Made by a program: the position numbers and the translations under genes
The notes under the pieces: generated by a model
What the model saw: the letters and a program-made list of their open reading frames with translations, nothing else
Database searches by the model: none
What the model was told of the DNA's origin: nothing
Shown: positions 40,354 through 49,923 of the stretch, one piece after another
Layout: every line of letters begins with the position of its first letter
Position numbering within the stretch: the stretch's first letter is position 1
DNA from: Exobacillus caeni
GTDB lineage: Bacteria > Bacillota > Bacilli > Bacillales > Guptibacillaceae
Assembly: GCF_005747095.1 (NCBI RefSeq)
Contig: NZ_SWLG01000001.1
Location: forward strand, 62,001 to 126,000
Length of the DNA: 64,000 nucleotides
Direction: 5' to 3'

Positions 40354-41313
40354 ATGAAACCGAATCTATTTATCACAAGAAAGTTGCCGGAAAAAGTGTT
40401 ACAGCCTTTAAAAGACATTGCGGTCATCGAAATGTGGCCGAAAGAAGAAGAACCTGTTCCAAATGAGTTACTTGAGGAAAAAGTGAAAACCTGTGATGGG
40501 ATATTGACGATGCTGACTGACACGATTGATGAAAAGATGTTGAATGATGCATCAAAGTTGAAGGTTATTGCAAATATGGCTGTTGGTTATGACAATATAG
40601 ACATTAGTGCTGCAAAACATAAGAACATTATAGTCACCAACACGCCTGATGTCCTGACAAATTCAACGGCAGACCTTACGTTTGGCCTGTTAATGGCTGT
40701 TTCAAGAAGAATGTTAGAGGCATCGGATATGTTGCGGGAGGGAAAATGGAATAATTGGTCGCCTTTTCAAATGGCGGGCACAGATATTTACGGCAAAACA
40801 ATCGGTATCGTTGGGATGGGCCGCATTGGCAAAGCCGTTGCAAAGCGCGCGACAGGCTTTGATATGAAGATCCTGTATCATAATCGGTCTCGCAACCAGG
40901 ACGCAGAAAATAAGCTTGATGCCAGTTACTGTTCCTTCGATGAACTGCTGGAACGTTCTGACTTCGTTGTTTGTTTGACCCCCTTAACGGAACAAACGAA
41001 AGATATGTTCAATAAGACGGCATTTAAGAAGATGAAACCCTCTGCATTTTTTATTAACACGTCACGGGGTGGAGTGGTAGATGAAAGGGCTTTAAAAGAA
41101 GCTCTGGATCAAGGGGAAATTGCCGGAGCGGGTTTAGATGTTTATAAGAATGAGCCTATCGGAAAAGAGCATCCATTGCTTCGTTCATCACGGGTCGTTG
41201 CACTTCCCCATATTGGAAGCGCTTCTTATGAAACGAGAATGAAGATGGCCGAATTAGCAAGAGATAATATTATAAAGGTAATAAACGGGCAATCTCCCAT
41301 CACACCCGTTTAA
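40354..41313 (+). CDS. D-isomer specific 2-hydroxyacid dehydrogenase (glyoxylate/hydroxypyruvate reductase type)
   Basis: This 320-residue NAD(P)-dependent dehydrogenase has the nucleotide-binding GxGxxG as VGMGRIGKAVAKRA (near residue 155). Catalytic Arg is in INTSRGGVVDE, Glu in DVYKNEPI, and His in LPHIGSAS. It is similar to GyaR-type glyoxylate reductases. The likely substrates are glyoxylate, hydroxypyruvate or 2-ketogluconate. ATG 40354 has GGGAGG 6 bases before it; the frame upstream is unsupported. It lies between yutH and hom with its own terminator, and the link to threonine synthesis is positional only. Confidence 0.92.
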   Translation: MKPNLFITRKLPEKVLQPLKDIAVIEMWPKEEEPVPNELLEEKVKTCDGILTMLTDTIDEKMLNDASKLKVIANMAVGYDNIDISAAKHKNIIVTNTPDVLTNSTADLTFGLLMAVSRRMLEASDMLREGKWNNWSPFQMAGTDIYGKTIGIVGMGRIGKAVAKRATGFDMKILYHNRSRNQDAENKLDASYCSFDELLERSDFVVCLTPLTEQTKDMFNKTAFKKMKPSAFFINTSRGGVVDERALKEALDQGEIAGAGLDVYKNEPIGKEHPLLRSSRVVALPHIGSASYETRMKMAELARDNIIKVINGQSPITPV

Positions 41314-41320
41314 ATTGATC

Positions 41321-41346
41321 AACCGCCAGTTTAGGCGGTTTTTTGT
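41321..41346 (+). terminator. Terminator after the 2-hydroxyacid dehydrogenase gene
   Basis: AACCGCC 41321-41327 with GGCGGTT 41334-41340, then TTTT. Confidence 0.85.
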
Positions 41347-41417
41347 TTTGGTATACCAGGGATTATAGCAGAAAAATACGATTTCTTATAAAAATTTATA
41401 AAATTTATAAAATAGGC

Positions 41418-41446
41418 TTGTTACTTTCTCCTTTTCGCTTTATAAT
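41418..41446 (+). promoter_or_regulatory. Promoter of hom-thrC-thrB
   Basis: TTGTTA 41418-41423, 17 bases, TATAAT 41441-41446. No riboswitch or T-box is seen in the 50-base leader. Confidence 0.75.
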
Positions 41447-41499
41447 GTCCTTTATACAAATACAATTGTTCATTTGAAGAGGACAAAGGAGTGGGGAAA

Positions 41500-42792
41500 A
41501 TGGGTGAAACAGTTTCTGTTGGATTATTAGGGCTTGGTACGGTTGGAAGTGGTGTTGTTCAAATGATTACAGATCATCAGAAAGAGCTCCAACAACGTAT
41601 CGGCTGTCCTGTAGAAGTTCGAAAAATCCTTGTACAGGACATGGAGAAAGAAAGAGATGTCCAGGTGGATAGCAGTTTGTTAACAAAGGATGCAGACGAT
41701 ATAATTTTTGATTCAGATATCGATGTGGTTATTGAAGCGATCGGAGGCATTGAGAAGGCGCAGTCCCTCATTCTGAAGGCGTTGAACAACAAAAAGCACG
41801 TTGTTACTGCAAACAAAGACTTGATGGCATTAAACGGCGGTGAATTGCTTTCAGCGGCAAGGGAAAATGATTGCGACTTGTTTTATGAAGCGAGTGTTGC
41901 GGGAGGGATCCCGATTTTAAGAAGCCTGGTAGAAGGGCTTTCATCCGATAGAATCACGAAAATGATGGGAATTGTGAACGGGACAACTAACTATATTCTA
42001 ACGAAAATGAGCAAAAACAAACTGTCTTTTGAAGACGTTTTGAAAAAAGCGCAAGAGCTGGGATTCGCTGAAGCTGATCCTACTTCAGACATTGAAGGGC
42101 TCGATGCTGCAAGAAAGATGGTTATCCTTAGCACTCTTGGCTACTCAATGAAATTCGGGCTTGAAGATGTTGATGTAGAAGGAATAACAAGAGTTAGCGA
42201 AGAGGATATCGCTTATAGCAAAAGGCTTGGATATACGATGAAACTAATCGGTCTGGCAAAGGCAGATAACGGTTCTGTCGAAATAAGCGTGCAGCCTACC
42301 CTGCTTCCAAACGAACATCCACTTTCTTCAGTAAACGATGAATATAACGCAGTGTATGTCTATGGAGAGGCAGTCGGCGAAACGATGTTTTACGGACCGG
42401 GGGCAGGGCAGCTTCCAACCGCTACTGCAGTTGTTGCAGACCTGGTCGCTGTCATTAAAAACATGAGGCTTGGCGTTAACGGTAAAAGCGTTATTCTCCC
42501 ACAGAATGAAAAGAAGCTTAAAACCGCTGAAGATATTGACAGTAAATACTTTTTACGCATGATTGTAAAGGACGAAGCAGGTGCATTTTCTGTTATTACA
42601 AACCTGTTTAAGGAACAGGGGATCAGCCTTGAAAAACTTATCCAGGAGCCGCTGGTCAATCAAAAACAGGCGGAAGTGGTCATTGTGACACATAAAACGA
42701 ACCAGAAAGCTTATGAAGAAACATACAACCGATTGAGAGACCTCGATGTGGTAGTAGAAGTAAAAAGCCGCTATCGGGTAGAAGAGGTGTAA
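41500..42792 (+). CDS. hom: Homoserine dehydrogenase
   Basis: This enzyme reduces aspartate semialdehyde to homoserine, the branch to threonine and methionine. The 430-residue protein has an N-terminal Rossmann motif [13 protein letters not shown], catalytic-domain signature [10 protein letters not shown] and [19 protein letters not shown], and a C-terminal ACT domain (about residues 350-430), so threonine feedback inhibition is expected. ATG 41500 has AAAGGAG 8 bases upstream, favoured over GTG 41491. It is followed 4 bases later by thrC. Confidence 0.96.
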   Translation: MGETVSVGLLGLGTVGSGVVQMITDHQKELQQRIGCPVEVRKILVQDMEKERDVQVDSSLLTKDADDIIFDSDIDVVIEAIGGIEKAQSLILKALNNKKHVVTANKDLMALNGGELLSAARENDCDLFYEASVAGGIPILRSLVEGLSSDRITKMMGIVNGTTNYILTKMSKNKLSFEDVLKKAQELGFAEADPTSDIEGLDAARKMVILSTLGYSMKFGLEDVDVEGITRVSEEDIAYSKRLGYTMKLIGLAKADNGSVEISVQPTLLPNEHPLSSVNDEYNAVYVYGEAVGETMFYGPGAGQLPTATAVVADLVAVIKNMRLGVNGKSVILPQNEKKLKTAEDIDSKYFLRMIVKDEAGAFSVITNLFKEQGISLEKLIQEPLVNQKQAEVVIVTHKTNQKAYEETYNRLRDLDVVVEVKSRYRVEEV

Positions 42793-42796
42793 AACA

Positions 42797-43858
42797 ATGA
42801 AATGGAGAGGACTTTTACAAGAATACAAACACTATTTGCCTGTAAATGAGAAGACGCCGCGCTTAACATTGATGGAAGGCAATACTCCTTTAATCCCGTT
42901 ACCTACCATTTCGGATCTATGGGGCATCAACCTTTATGCAAAAGTGGAAGGAGCAAATCCAACGGGATCTTTCAAGGACCGTGGTATGGTAATGGCAGTT
43001 TCGAAGGCGATCGAAGAAGGAAGTGAGGCTGTCATTTGCGCATCTACAGGTAATACATCTGCTTCCGCTGCTGCTTATGCAGCTCGTGCTGGTTTACGTT
43101 GCATCATTGTTATCCCTAAAGGGAAAATTGCCATGGGAAAGCTCTCCCAGGCGATGATGTACGGAGCTGAAATATACGAGATCGAAGGCAATTTTGATAA
43201 TGCCCTGGAAATGGTGAAGAGCATTTCAGAGAGTGAGCCGATAACACTGGTTAATTCAGTGAATCCTTATCGTCTTGAGGGTCAAAAAACTGCTGCTTTT
43301 GAAATATGTGAACAGCTTGGAGAAGCGCCGGATTACCTCGCTATCCCGGTCGGAAATGCCGGAAACATCTCAGCCTACTGGAAAGGATTTAAGGAATACG
43401 CAAATCATAACGGAACAAAACTTCCTAAAATGGCAGGGTTTCAGGCATCTGGAGCAGCGCCGATCGTGGAAGAAAGGGTATTTGAAAATCCAGAAACAAT
43501 TGCTACAGCTATCCGAATCGGTAATCCTGCAAGCTGGAGTCTTGCTGTGAATGCGGTAAATGACTCAGCCGGCATGATCGATTCCGTTACTGACGAAGAA
43601 ATCTTAGAAGCGTATAAAATGGTTGCCAAAAAGGAAGGAATCTTTGCCGAGCCAGCTTCCTGTGCACCTCTAGCTGGGATAAGGAAGCAGCTTGATAAGG
43701 GAAAGATCCAGAAAGGGGCTACAGTTGTAGCGGTATTGACTGGTAATGGCCTGAAAGATCCTTCCACAGCCATCGATTCTATAAACCAGAGGCCAAAAGT
43801 TATCCCAGCCGACAGCAAAACATTACTGGAAAACTTGAAAGGATGTGTTTCCAGCTGA
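42797..43858 (+). CDS. thrC: Threonine synthase
   Basis: This PLP enzyme converts O-phosphohomoserine to threonine. The 353-residue short form has the PLP lysine in [13 protein letters not shown] (near residue 60), [15 protein letters not shown] for phosphate binding, and [22 protein letters not shown] inside the hom stop region is its ribosome site. The stop overlaps the thrB start (TGATG). It is a standard member of hom-thrC-thrB. Confidence 0.96.
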   Translation: MKWRGLLQEYKHYLPVNEKTPRLTLMEGNTPLIPLPTISDLWGINLYAKVEGANPTGSFKDRGMVMAVSKAIEEGSEAVICASTGNTSASAAAYAARAGLRCIIVIPKGKIAMGKLSQAMMYGAEIYEIEGNFDNALEMVKSISESEPITLVNSVNPYRLEGQKTAAFEICEQLGEAPDYLAIPVGNAGNISAYWKGFKEYANHNGTKLPKMAGFQASGAAPIVEERVFENPETIATAIRIGNPASWSLAVNAVNDSAGMIDSVTDEEILEAYKMVAKKEGIFAEPASCAPLAGIRKQLDKGKIQKGATVVAVLTGNGLKDPSTAIDSINQRPKVIPADSKTLLENLKGCVSS

Positions 43859-44772
43859 TGGATAAAAATCATTTCTTTGTAACGGTTCCTGGCAGCACAT
43901 CTAATCTGGGGCCAGGATTTGATTCGATAGGGCTTGCGGTCAACTGTTATTTAAAGTTGGAAGCGAAACGTGCGGGTGAGTGGTCCTTTAAATATGAATC
44001 TGTGCAGAAGGGTTTGCCGGAAGGAAAGGAAAACTTAATTTACAAGGTAATAAGTTATGTTTCCGGAAAATTTGGACTTGTAACAGAGCCTTATGAAATG
44101 AAAATGGATAGTACCATTCCCCTGGAGAGGGGACTGGGAAGCAGTGGTGCGGCGATTGCAGCCGGTATTGAGATGGCAGATTTCATCCATAATCTGGGTC
44201 TGAGTAAGAAAGATAAAGTGAGCTTCGCTTCTGAAATCGAAGGGCATGCTGACAATGTAGCGGCTTCGATTTATGGAGGTTTAGTAATTACAGCCGAAAC
44301 AGGAAACGGTATAGAGGTCATGGAAGCAGGCGATCCGTCGATCGATATCGTTGCTGTGATTCCTCATACCACCCTTAATACAAAAGAATCGAGGAACCTT
44401 CTTCCTGAAATGGTCGATTATAAAACAGCAGTTAAGGCAAGCAGTATTGCGAATATGTTTGTAGCTGCAGTTTTAAAGAAAGATTGGAAAACGGCAGGTT
44501 ATTTTATGGAAGAGGATTTATTTCACCAGCCATACCGAAAAGAATTAGTACCCCACTTAGAAACGGTCCAGAAGGCAGGCAGGGAGAATGGAGCCTTCGG
44601 GACAGCCCTTAGCGGTGCCGGTCCTACAGTGATATGCATTACTCGAAAGGGTACGGGAGATGCATTAAGGAAGAATCTAAAAGCAAGGATTCCAGAATGT
44701 CATTCAGTTTTATTACAACCAGAACATGAGGGTGTGCAAATACAGTCGAGGCAAAACAAAGCATGTGTTTAA
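43858..44772 (+). CDS. thrB: Homoserine kinase
   Basis: This GHMP kinase makes O-phosphohomoserine for ThrC. From ATG 43858 it has 304 residues. The N-terminal VTVPGSTSNLGPGFDSIGLAV is typical, the ATP-binding P-loop-like motif is LERGLGSSGAAIAAGIE (near residue 88), and GTALSGAGPTV forms the third GHMP motif. The TGATG overlap with thrC favours this start over ATG 43843, which lies against its own Shine-Dalgarno. It is the last gene before the repeat-filled gap. Confidence 0.95.
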   Translation: MDKNHFFVTVPGSTSNLGPGFDSIGLAVNCYLKLEAKRAGEWSFKYESVQKGLPEGKENLIYKVISYVSGKFGLVTEPYEMKMDSTIPLERGLGSSGAAIAAGIEMADFIHNLGLSKKDKVSFASEIEGHADNVAASIYGGLVITAETGNGIEVMEAGDPSIDIVAVIPHTTLNTKESRNLLPEMVDYKTAVKASSIANMFVAAVLKKDWKTAGYFMEEDLFHQPYRKELVPHLETVQKAGRENGAFGTALSGAGPTVICITRKGTGDALRKNLKARIPECHSVLLQPEHEGVQIQSRQNKACV

Positions 44773-45216
44773 AAACGCTGAGGTAAAGGGTGATTCCATA
44801 GTTTTTAAGGATTGAATGGCTATTGCAGATCCAGGTGACTGGATATCAGTGGTCGGGTAGTGAGATTCCCAATGAAAGCATTTTGGAGCTGGCCTGTGGC
44901 AGCTCCTTACTTTCATTATTTGAGGTCATCAGATCCGTTATTTGTGACAAATGGTTGATTTTGAAAAATTATAGGTCATTGGTGCCGCTATTTACCGAGA
45001 AAACGTTGATTTTGATCTGGTTTTAAGCAAATAGCGGAACATATGACCTTATTTTTTTGTAAAGTTGTATTTTTACCCAAATAAAGGATTCAATGACCTA
45101 TAATTCTAAAATCCGGATTTCCAGACATCTATGTATTGCCCAAGTTGGCTTGTTTGAAGTTAATTAAGCAACAAGGTATGCGGAAATCCCCTTTAGAAAA
45201 GAGCAAAAAATAAAAA
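44773..45216. other. Repeat-filled gap after thrB
   Basis: No gene is seen. Family A copy A3, in inverted orientation, fills 44921-45104. The rest is unremarkable AT-rich sequence up to the yutI terminator. No clear terminator for hom-thrC-thrB was found directly after thrB. Confidence 0.6.
44921..45104 (-). repeat. Family A interspersed element, copy A3 (inverted)
   Basis: On the plus strand the units read TGAGGTCATCAGATCCGTTA (44921), TATAGGTCATTGGTGCCGCT (44970), then reversed AATAGCGGAACATATGACCT (to about 45051) and AAATAAAGGATTCAATGACC followed by TATAA (to 45104). This is the mirror image of A1 and A2, with the same edge tags: TGAGG, TATAGG, CCT(T)A, CCTATA. Confidence 0.8.
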
Positions 45217-45251
45217 AAGCCCCGTTTAAATCCGTAGATTAAACGGGGCTT
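45217..45251 (-). terminator. Terminator of yutI
   Basis: AAGCCCCGTTTAA 45217-45229 pairs with TTAAACGGGGCTT 45239-45251. On the minus strand it is followed by TTTTTATTTTTT. Confidence 0.88.
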
Positions 45252-45259
45252 GAATTAAA

Positions 45260-45481
45260 TTAAAATACTTGCTCTAGTTCTTTAACTCCTGGAACCTCTT
45301 CCAAAAGTGCTCTTTCAATTCCTGCTTTTAGTGTGATTGTTGAACTCGGGCAGCTACCGCAAGCTCCCATAAGACGAACTCTTACGATACCATCTTCTAT
45401 ATCTACAAGCTCCACGTCTCCTCCATCACGAAGTAAAAACGGGCGCAACTTATTCAATACCTCTTGTACTTGTTCTTGCAT
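45260..45481 (-). CDS. yutI: NifU-like Fe-S scaffold (Nfu domain, YutI-type)
   Basis: This 73-residue stand-alone Nfu domain protein carries or transfers 4Fe-4S clusters. The ligand motif CxxC is C41/C44 in [40 protein letters not shown] is the family N-terminal signature. ATG 45481 follows GAAGGGAGCG; a longer open frame runs 45 codons upstream without homology and is rejected. It works with the suf operon and erpA of this window. Confidence 0.94.
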   Translation of the reverse strand: MQEQVQEVLNKLRPFLLRDGGDVELVDIEDGIVRVRLMGACGSCPSSTITLKAGIERALLEEVPGVKELEQVF

Positions 45482-45777
45482 GTAAATCGCTCCCTTCATA
45501 CTACTATTATAATCATTTTGGAATAAAAAATCTATTGATTTAGAACAATATCTGTTAATTAATTGAAAAGGATTATCACTAATAAAAATAACATGAAACA
45601 CAAAGGCAGGCAACATCCTTTTAAATAATTTATTTCTCGCTTATTTTTATATACTTATTTCATTATATGCAAACCCACCCGGAAATGATTGGGGCTTTCA
45701 TATGGAACGACTTTTTTGTAAAATAAAAGTAAGTAGGTTTGTAAACGCTTTTTCATCCGATAACGGAGGGGAATAAT

Positions 45778-46086
45778 ATGAAAGAAATATTGGTATACGG
45801 CGCCAAAGAACGTTGTGCTGCTTGCGTCAATCTTCCATCTTCATTCGAAACGGCAGAATGGCTATCTGCTGCGTTAAATAGAAAATATCCTGAGAAAGAA
45901 ATACATGTTCGTTATGTAGATATTTTTAATCCTGAAGGGGACGAAGAGAGCATCTTTTCAGAGAGAGTCATCGAGGAAGACCTGTTTTATCCTGTGATCG
46001 TTATGAATGACGAGATCATCTCTGAAGGGAATCCGAGATTAAAAGATATTTATAAAGCAATTGAAGAAGGTCCTGTCTCTGCATAG
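45778..46086 (+). CDS. yuzD: DUF1462 family protein (YuzD-type)
   Basis: This 102-residue thioredoxin-fold-like protein has EILVYGAKERCAACVNLPSS at the N terminus (CxxC-like CAAC at residues 13-16) and FYPVIVMNDEIISEGNPRLKDIY at the C terminus, typical of YuzD. The Cys pair suggests a redox or metal role, but no function is proven. It is adjacent and divergent to yutI, as in B. subtilis. ATG 45778 follows GGAGGGGAAT. A terminator follows within 4 bases. Confidence 0.9.
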   Translation: MKEILVYGAKERCAACVNLPSSFETAEWLSAALNRKYPEKEIHVRYVDIFNPEGDEESIFSERVIEEDLFYPVIVMNDEIISEGNPRLKDIYKAIEEGPVSA

Positions 46087-46089
46087 CTG

Positions 46090-46125
46090 CAGGTTGGCTC
46101 ATTTGATGCCAGCCTGTTTTTTTTG
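46090..46125 (+). terminator. Terminator after yuzD
   Basis: CAGGTTGGC 46090-46098 pairs with GCCAGCCTG 46108-46116 (one wobble), then eight T. Confidence 0.88.
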
Positions 46126-46316
46126 GTTTCAAATTCAAATATAGTAATTCATCTTGATGCTATGGTCAGGTATGTTAACGTGAAAAAATAGGACTTATGC
46201 CATGATTGCTTATTGAATAGCTTTTTTAGAAATTTCCTGTTTCAAAAGTGGTTTATTCTTGTTCTTCTTATGGGTAAAAGTCCAATTAGAAACGTACCTA
46301 AAAGGAGGGCGCTTTT

Positions 46317-46853
46317 ATGAAAACTTTGCTTTCTACTCTGGCAGCCGTTTTGTTAGCAGCGATTCCTTCCACAGCCTCATTGGAAACCCATACAATGGCA
46401 GACAATACATATAATGGAGCGGCCAAGAGCACGAAAGTAAGCAGTCATTACAAACAGGATATGGAAAAAGGTGTTTTTAAATCGGATGGGAACCTTTTTA
46501 TGGAAAGTGAAAGGTTAACCGCTAGCTTTAGCTTTGTTGCCTCCGATCCATCCATCTCATATGAAAATGTCGAGTTTAAAATCCTTCTTCCTGAGAACGT
46601 TTCCTTTAAAAAGGTGAAGACAGGCATACCTGAAAGCATATCTGCACACCAAAGACTGGAAAAGGATTCAATTTCGATAACCATTCCTTCGATGAACAAA
46701 AACACACAGATCAACTTAAAATCAATGGTAGACCTGGATTTGATAAAAGATGATATGATAATATTTCCAGTTGAGGTAAAAATTAATGGAAAAGTAATGG
46801 AGAAACATTATATTTCTACTGTTATGCCACTAGATGATATGATTGCGAATTAG
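46317..46853 (+). CDS. Secreted protein of unknown function, 178 residues
   Basis: A Sec signal peptide (residues 1-20, TLLSTLAAVLLAAIPSTAS) is followed by a ~155-residue exported domain. It has alternating hydrophobic strands (ASFSFVASDPSISYENVEF, FKILLPENVSFKKV, DSISITIPSM) that suggest a beta-sandwich, and no cysteine or lipobox. The pattern is reminiscent of adhesin/cell-surface immunoglobulin-like domains, but I do not recognise the family. AAAGGAGGGC lies 7 bases before the ATG. It is monocistronic, flanked by terminators, and absent from this place in B. subtilis as I recall it. Confidence 0.75.
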   Translation: MKTLLSTLAAVLLAAIPSTASLETHTMADNTYNGAAKSTKVSSHYKQDMEKGVFKSDGNLFMESERLTASFSFVASDPSISYENVEFKILLPENVSFKKVKTGIPESISAHQRLEKDSISITIPSMNKNTQINLKSMVDLDLIKDDMIIFPVEVKINGKVMEKHYISTVMPLDDMIAN

Positions 46854-46857
46854 AATG

Positions 46858-46890
46858 AAAAAATGACGGGAAGGAGCCCGTCATTTTTTT
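46858..46890. terminator. Terminator after the secreted-protein gene
   Basis: AAATGACGGG 46861-46870 pairs with CCCGTCATTT 46877-46886, with A-run and T-run on the two sides. Confidence 0.9.
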
Positions 46891-46980
46891 CTTACCTTGT
46901 AGTTAGTAAAGTCTAAGCATAAAGATATGCGAAACAACGCCTCCGTCTTCCTCTAAAGGCATGTCGATCGGGGTGTTTTT

Positions 46981-48045
46981 TTAACCGTTATGGTTTTTAT
47001 ACATCCACAAAATACCCGACTTTAAAAGCCTTGGAACACGGCCAGTAATTGGACGGTTTGCCATAAGGCCAAAACCTTCCTTTTTGCCGAGTGAACCGAG
47101 TGTTCCTTTTAGCTTGATTCTTGGAAGGTCTGTCAATTCTTCATTCTTCCACATTTTTTGTAACACTGTCACGATCTGCTCACCTTGCTCTTCTGCCAGC
47201 TGGGCACTCGGAGCATGTGGAAGGCTTGCACAGTCACCGACGACAAACACAGTATTATCATCCGGAAGATGATGATGCGGGGTTAATACGATTCGGCTTT
47301 GCGTGTCTTTCTCTACCTCAAGATTCCTTACAATCTCATTAGGCTGTATGCCTGCTGTCCATACGATGGCATCGGAGTGCACAGGCTTATCGTGGTTGTA
47401 CAATATGTTTGGTTCGACCTTTGTGATATTGGATTCGTTTATTAGTTCGATATCATGCTCTATAAACCACTTTTCTACATAGCTGCTAAGGCGCTTTGGA
47501 AAAGCTGATAGGATTGTTGGGCCCCTGTCGAACAACTTAATCTTAAGATCGGGCCTGCTTTCATGAAGTTCGCTGGCAAGCTCGATTCCGCTTAAGCCGC
47601 CGCCAACAATACTAACAATAGAGCCAGCTCCCAAATTATTTAACACACCATATGCTTTTCGGGATTGGTCAATGGATTGAATGCTCAAAGTATGTTCCGA
47701 TGCTCCAGGAACACCATGATATTTATCTTCACACCCAAGACCGATTATTAGATATTCATAAGGGATAGACGCTTCATCCTTGAGCGCAACCTTTTTGTTT
47801 TCTAAATCAATCTCTGTAACTTCTCCATATGTAATCTCGAGTCGAGGATCCGATGGAAATTTTACCCGGATGTGTTGATCGCTTGTCGTTCCGGCTGCCA
47901 ATGCATAATACTCTGTTTTTAAGCAGTGATATGGATGCCGGTCAACAAGTGTGATTTGGATATCTTGAGGCAAATCACCTGATAATAACTTCTGCAGAAT
48001 ACGCAAACCACCATAACCGCCACCAAGTATCAAAAGCCTTCTCAT
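46981..48045 (-). CDS. yutJ: NADH dehydrogenase-like flavoprotein (YutJ-type)
   Basis: This is a 354-residue FAD/NAD(P)-binding oxidoreductase related to type II NADH dehydrogenases. The FAD motif is LLILGGGYGGLRILQKL (residues 4-20), the NAD motif SIVGGGLSGIELASELHE (near 145), and the second FAD-binding site DNTVFVVGDCASLPH. Related members pass electrons to menaquinone. No clear C-terminal membrane helix is seen, so association would be peripheral. AAAGGGGAAA precedes ATG 48045. It is divergent from nupG. Confidence 0.9.
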   Translation of the reverse strand: MRRLLILGGGYGGLRILQKLLSGDLPQDIQITLVDRHPYHCLKTEYYALAAGTTSDQHIRVKFPSDPRLEITYGEVTEIDLENKKVALKDEASIPYEYLIIGLGCEDKYHGVPGASEHTLSIQSIDQSRKAYGVLNNLGAGSIVSIVGGGLSGIELASELHESRPDLKIKLFDRGPTILSAFPKRLSSYVEKWFIEHDIELINESNITKVEPNILYNHDKPVHSDAIVWTAGIQPNEIVRNLEVEKDTQSRIVLTPHHHLPDDNTVFVVGDCASLPHAPSAQLAEEQGEQIVTVLQKMWKNEELTDLPRIKLKGTLGSLGKKEGFGLMANRPITGRVPRLLKSGILWMYKNHNG

Positions 48046-48563
48046 AACTATTTCCCCTTTGTTTGTAATCTCTCTAGCAGAAAAATTTTAATGTAAGAAA
48101 TAAGGAACGGTTGAACGTAGATAAAAACGAAATATATCGGAATGAAATGCAAAATATTTTTAGAAAAGTGTTACAACCTTCATTATACAAGTGTTTAAGA
48201 CAGTTAAAAGTATAGCGAAAGTGTAGATATTACACAATATGTTGGTGAAATATAACAGAAAAAAATCAATACTGTTACAAGAAAAAAAGGATAGACGGCA
48301 TTTAGGTTTAAGCTGGAAGGACAACCGCTTTCCTGATAAATATGGAAGAAAATTAAGCCTTTCGAATGAAAAATGGATCACTTCTTTTAAAGAAAAGATA
48401 AAACATGTTATACTTTTGACGTTTTTTCCAGGAGACAAAAAGAAGGTAAGACACCCGAATTATGTAAAAGTGTTTTCTACATAATTAAATATGCTTTTAC
48501 CTGATTCGATTGGTTGAACTGTAAGTTGAAAAGCCAAACAAAACAACGAAGAGGTGTAAGTAA
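48046..48563. other. Gap between yutJ and nupG
   Basis: This is 518 bases of AT-rich sequence. An 81-codon plus-strand frame (48239-48484) is very lysine-rich, has no ribosome site and no recognisable family, so it is not annotated as a gene. No purine riboswitch, terminator or repeat of families A/B was found. Confidence 0.5.
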
Positions 48564-49784
48564 ATGCAGATTCTATGGGGAATAGCCGGAATAGCGATAC
48601 TTGTTGCTATCGCGGTAATCTTTTCTATCAATAGAAAAGCAATAAACTTCAGAACTGTCCTCGGAGCTTTTGGACTTCAATTCGTATTTGCGCTTGTTGT
48701 CCTTAAATGGGAAGCCGGAAAGGCAGCGTTGAACGGGCTATCAAAGATCGTTCAGAACATAATTAACTATGCGAACGAAGGGGTCGATTTTCTTTTCGGA
48801 GGGTTGTTCCAGGCCGAAAACATCGGCTTTGTTTTTGCATTTCAAGTATTAACCATCATCATTTTCTTTTCTTCTTTAATTTCTGTGTTATATTATCTGG
48901 GAATTATGCAATGGATCATTCGGATAATAGGTGGCGGGATTTCGTGGCTTCTTGGGACAAGTAAAGCCGAGTCGATGTCAGCAACAGCCAATATCTTTGT
49001 GGGGCAGACAGAGGCTCCACTTGTAGTTAAGCCATACATTGATAAGATGACAAAATCAGAGTTGTTTGCAGTTATGACAGGCGGTCTTGCTTCGGTGGCA
49101 GGCTCTGTACTCGCCGGATACGCTTTGCTTGGTGTTCCGCTCGAGTATTTGCTTGCGGCAAGTTTCATGGCTGCACCATCAGGATTGTTAATGGCAAAGC
49201 TCATCATGCCTGAAACAGAAGAAAGCGAGACAAAAGAAAAAATCGTGATGGAACGGAATCAAGACCATGCCAATGTGATAGACGCCGCTGCCCATGGTGC
49301 TTCAGACGGGTTAAGGCTTGCGTTGAATGTAGGAGCGATGCTTCTTTCGTTCATTGCGTTGATCGCACTCGCTAATGGTTTACTGGGCTGGATTGGCGGC
49401 TGGTTTGGCGCTGGAGGGATAACGCTTCAAACGATCTTTGGATATGTATTCTCCCCGTTGGCTTTTATCATTGGTGTTCCGTGGGAAGATGCGATCATGG
49501 CAGGTAACTTTATCGGCCAAAAGTTAATTCTTAATGAATTTGTCGCATTTTCAGCGTTCGGTCCTGAGATCGGAACAGGTGCTTTAACCGATAAGTCGAT
49601 TGCGATTATAAGCTTTGCGCTCTGCGGTTTTGCAAACTTTTCTTCCCTTGCGATTTTACTCGGGGGACTTGGGGGTATCTCCCCAAAAAGACGCCCTGAA
49701 ATCGCTCGTTTTGGAGTGAGAGCAATTTTAGCAGGCACACTTGCAAACTTGCTTAACGCTGCTATTGCAGGTATGTTAATTTAA
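48564..49784 (+). CDS. nupG: Concentrative nucleoside transporter (NupC/NupG type)
   Basis: This is a 406-residue CNT-family nucleoside:cation symporter with 8-10 segments. Family motifs include GISWLLGTSKAESMSATANIFVGQTEAPL (near residue 130) and GVPWEDAIMAGNFIGQKLILNEFVAF, followed by ALCGFANFSSLAILLGGLGG. B. subtilis YutK/NupG, a guanosine/inosine transporter under a purine riboswitch, is the likely counterpart, but no such riboswitch is visible here. ATG 48564 follows GAGGTG. The purine versus pyrimidine preference is not certain. Confidence 0.92.
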   Translation: MQILWGIAGIAILVAIAVIFSINRKAINFRTVLGAFGLQFVFALVVLKWEAGKAALNGLSKIVQNIINYANEGVDFLFGGLFQAENIGFVFAFQVLTIIIFFSSLISVLYYLGIMQWIIRIIGGGISWLLGTSKAESMSATANIFVGQTEAPLVVKPYIDKMTKSELFAVMTGGLASVAGSVLAGYALLGVPLEYLLAASFMAAPSGLLMAKLIMPETEESETKEKIVMERNQDHANVIDAAAHGASDGLRLALNVGAMLLSFIALIALANGLLGWIGGWFGAGGITLQTIFGYVFSPLAFIIGVPWEDAIMAGNFIGQKLILNEFVAFSAFGPEIGTGALTDKSIAIISFALCGFANFSSLAILLGGLGGISPKRRPEIARFGVRAILAGTLANLLNAAIAGMLI

Positions 49785-49923
49785 TGCATTTAAAAGATTG
49801 TTGTTTTTGCATATCGTCAAAAACTCTGATACTGAAGCAACATTGAAGTCCATAACGGCTAGCAACATAGCTTGAAAATCAGTCTTTTAAAAATTAGGCT
49901 GTTTTCTAAAGGGTTTTGGTTAT

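Noticed and set aside
48239-48484. 81-codon plus-strand frame between yutJ and nupG
   Set aside because: No ribosome site, extreme lysine content from A-rich DNA, no recognised family; the opposite strand is equally open.
48485-48563. Purine riboswitch before nupG, expected from B. subtilis
   Set aside because: The conserved loop sequences of the purine aptamer are not present.
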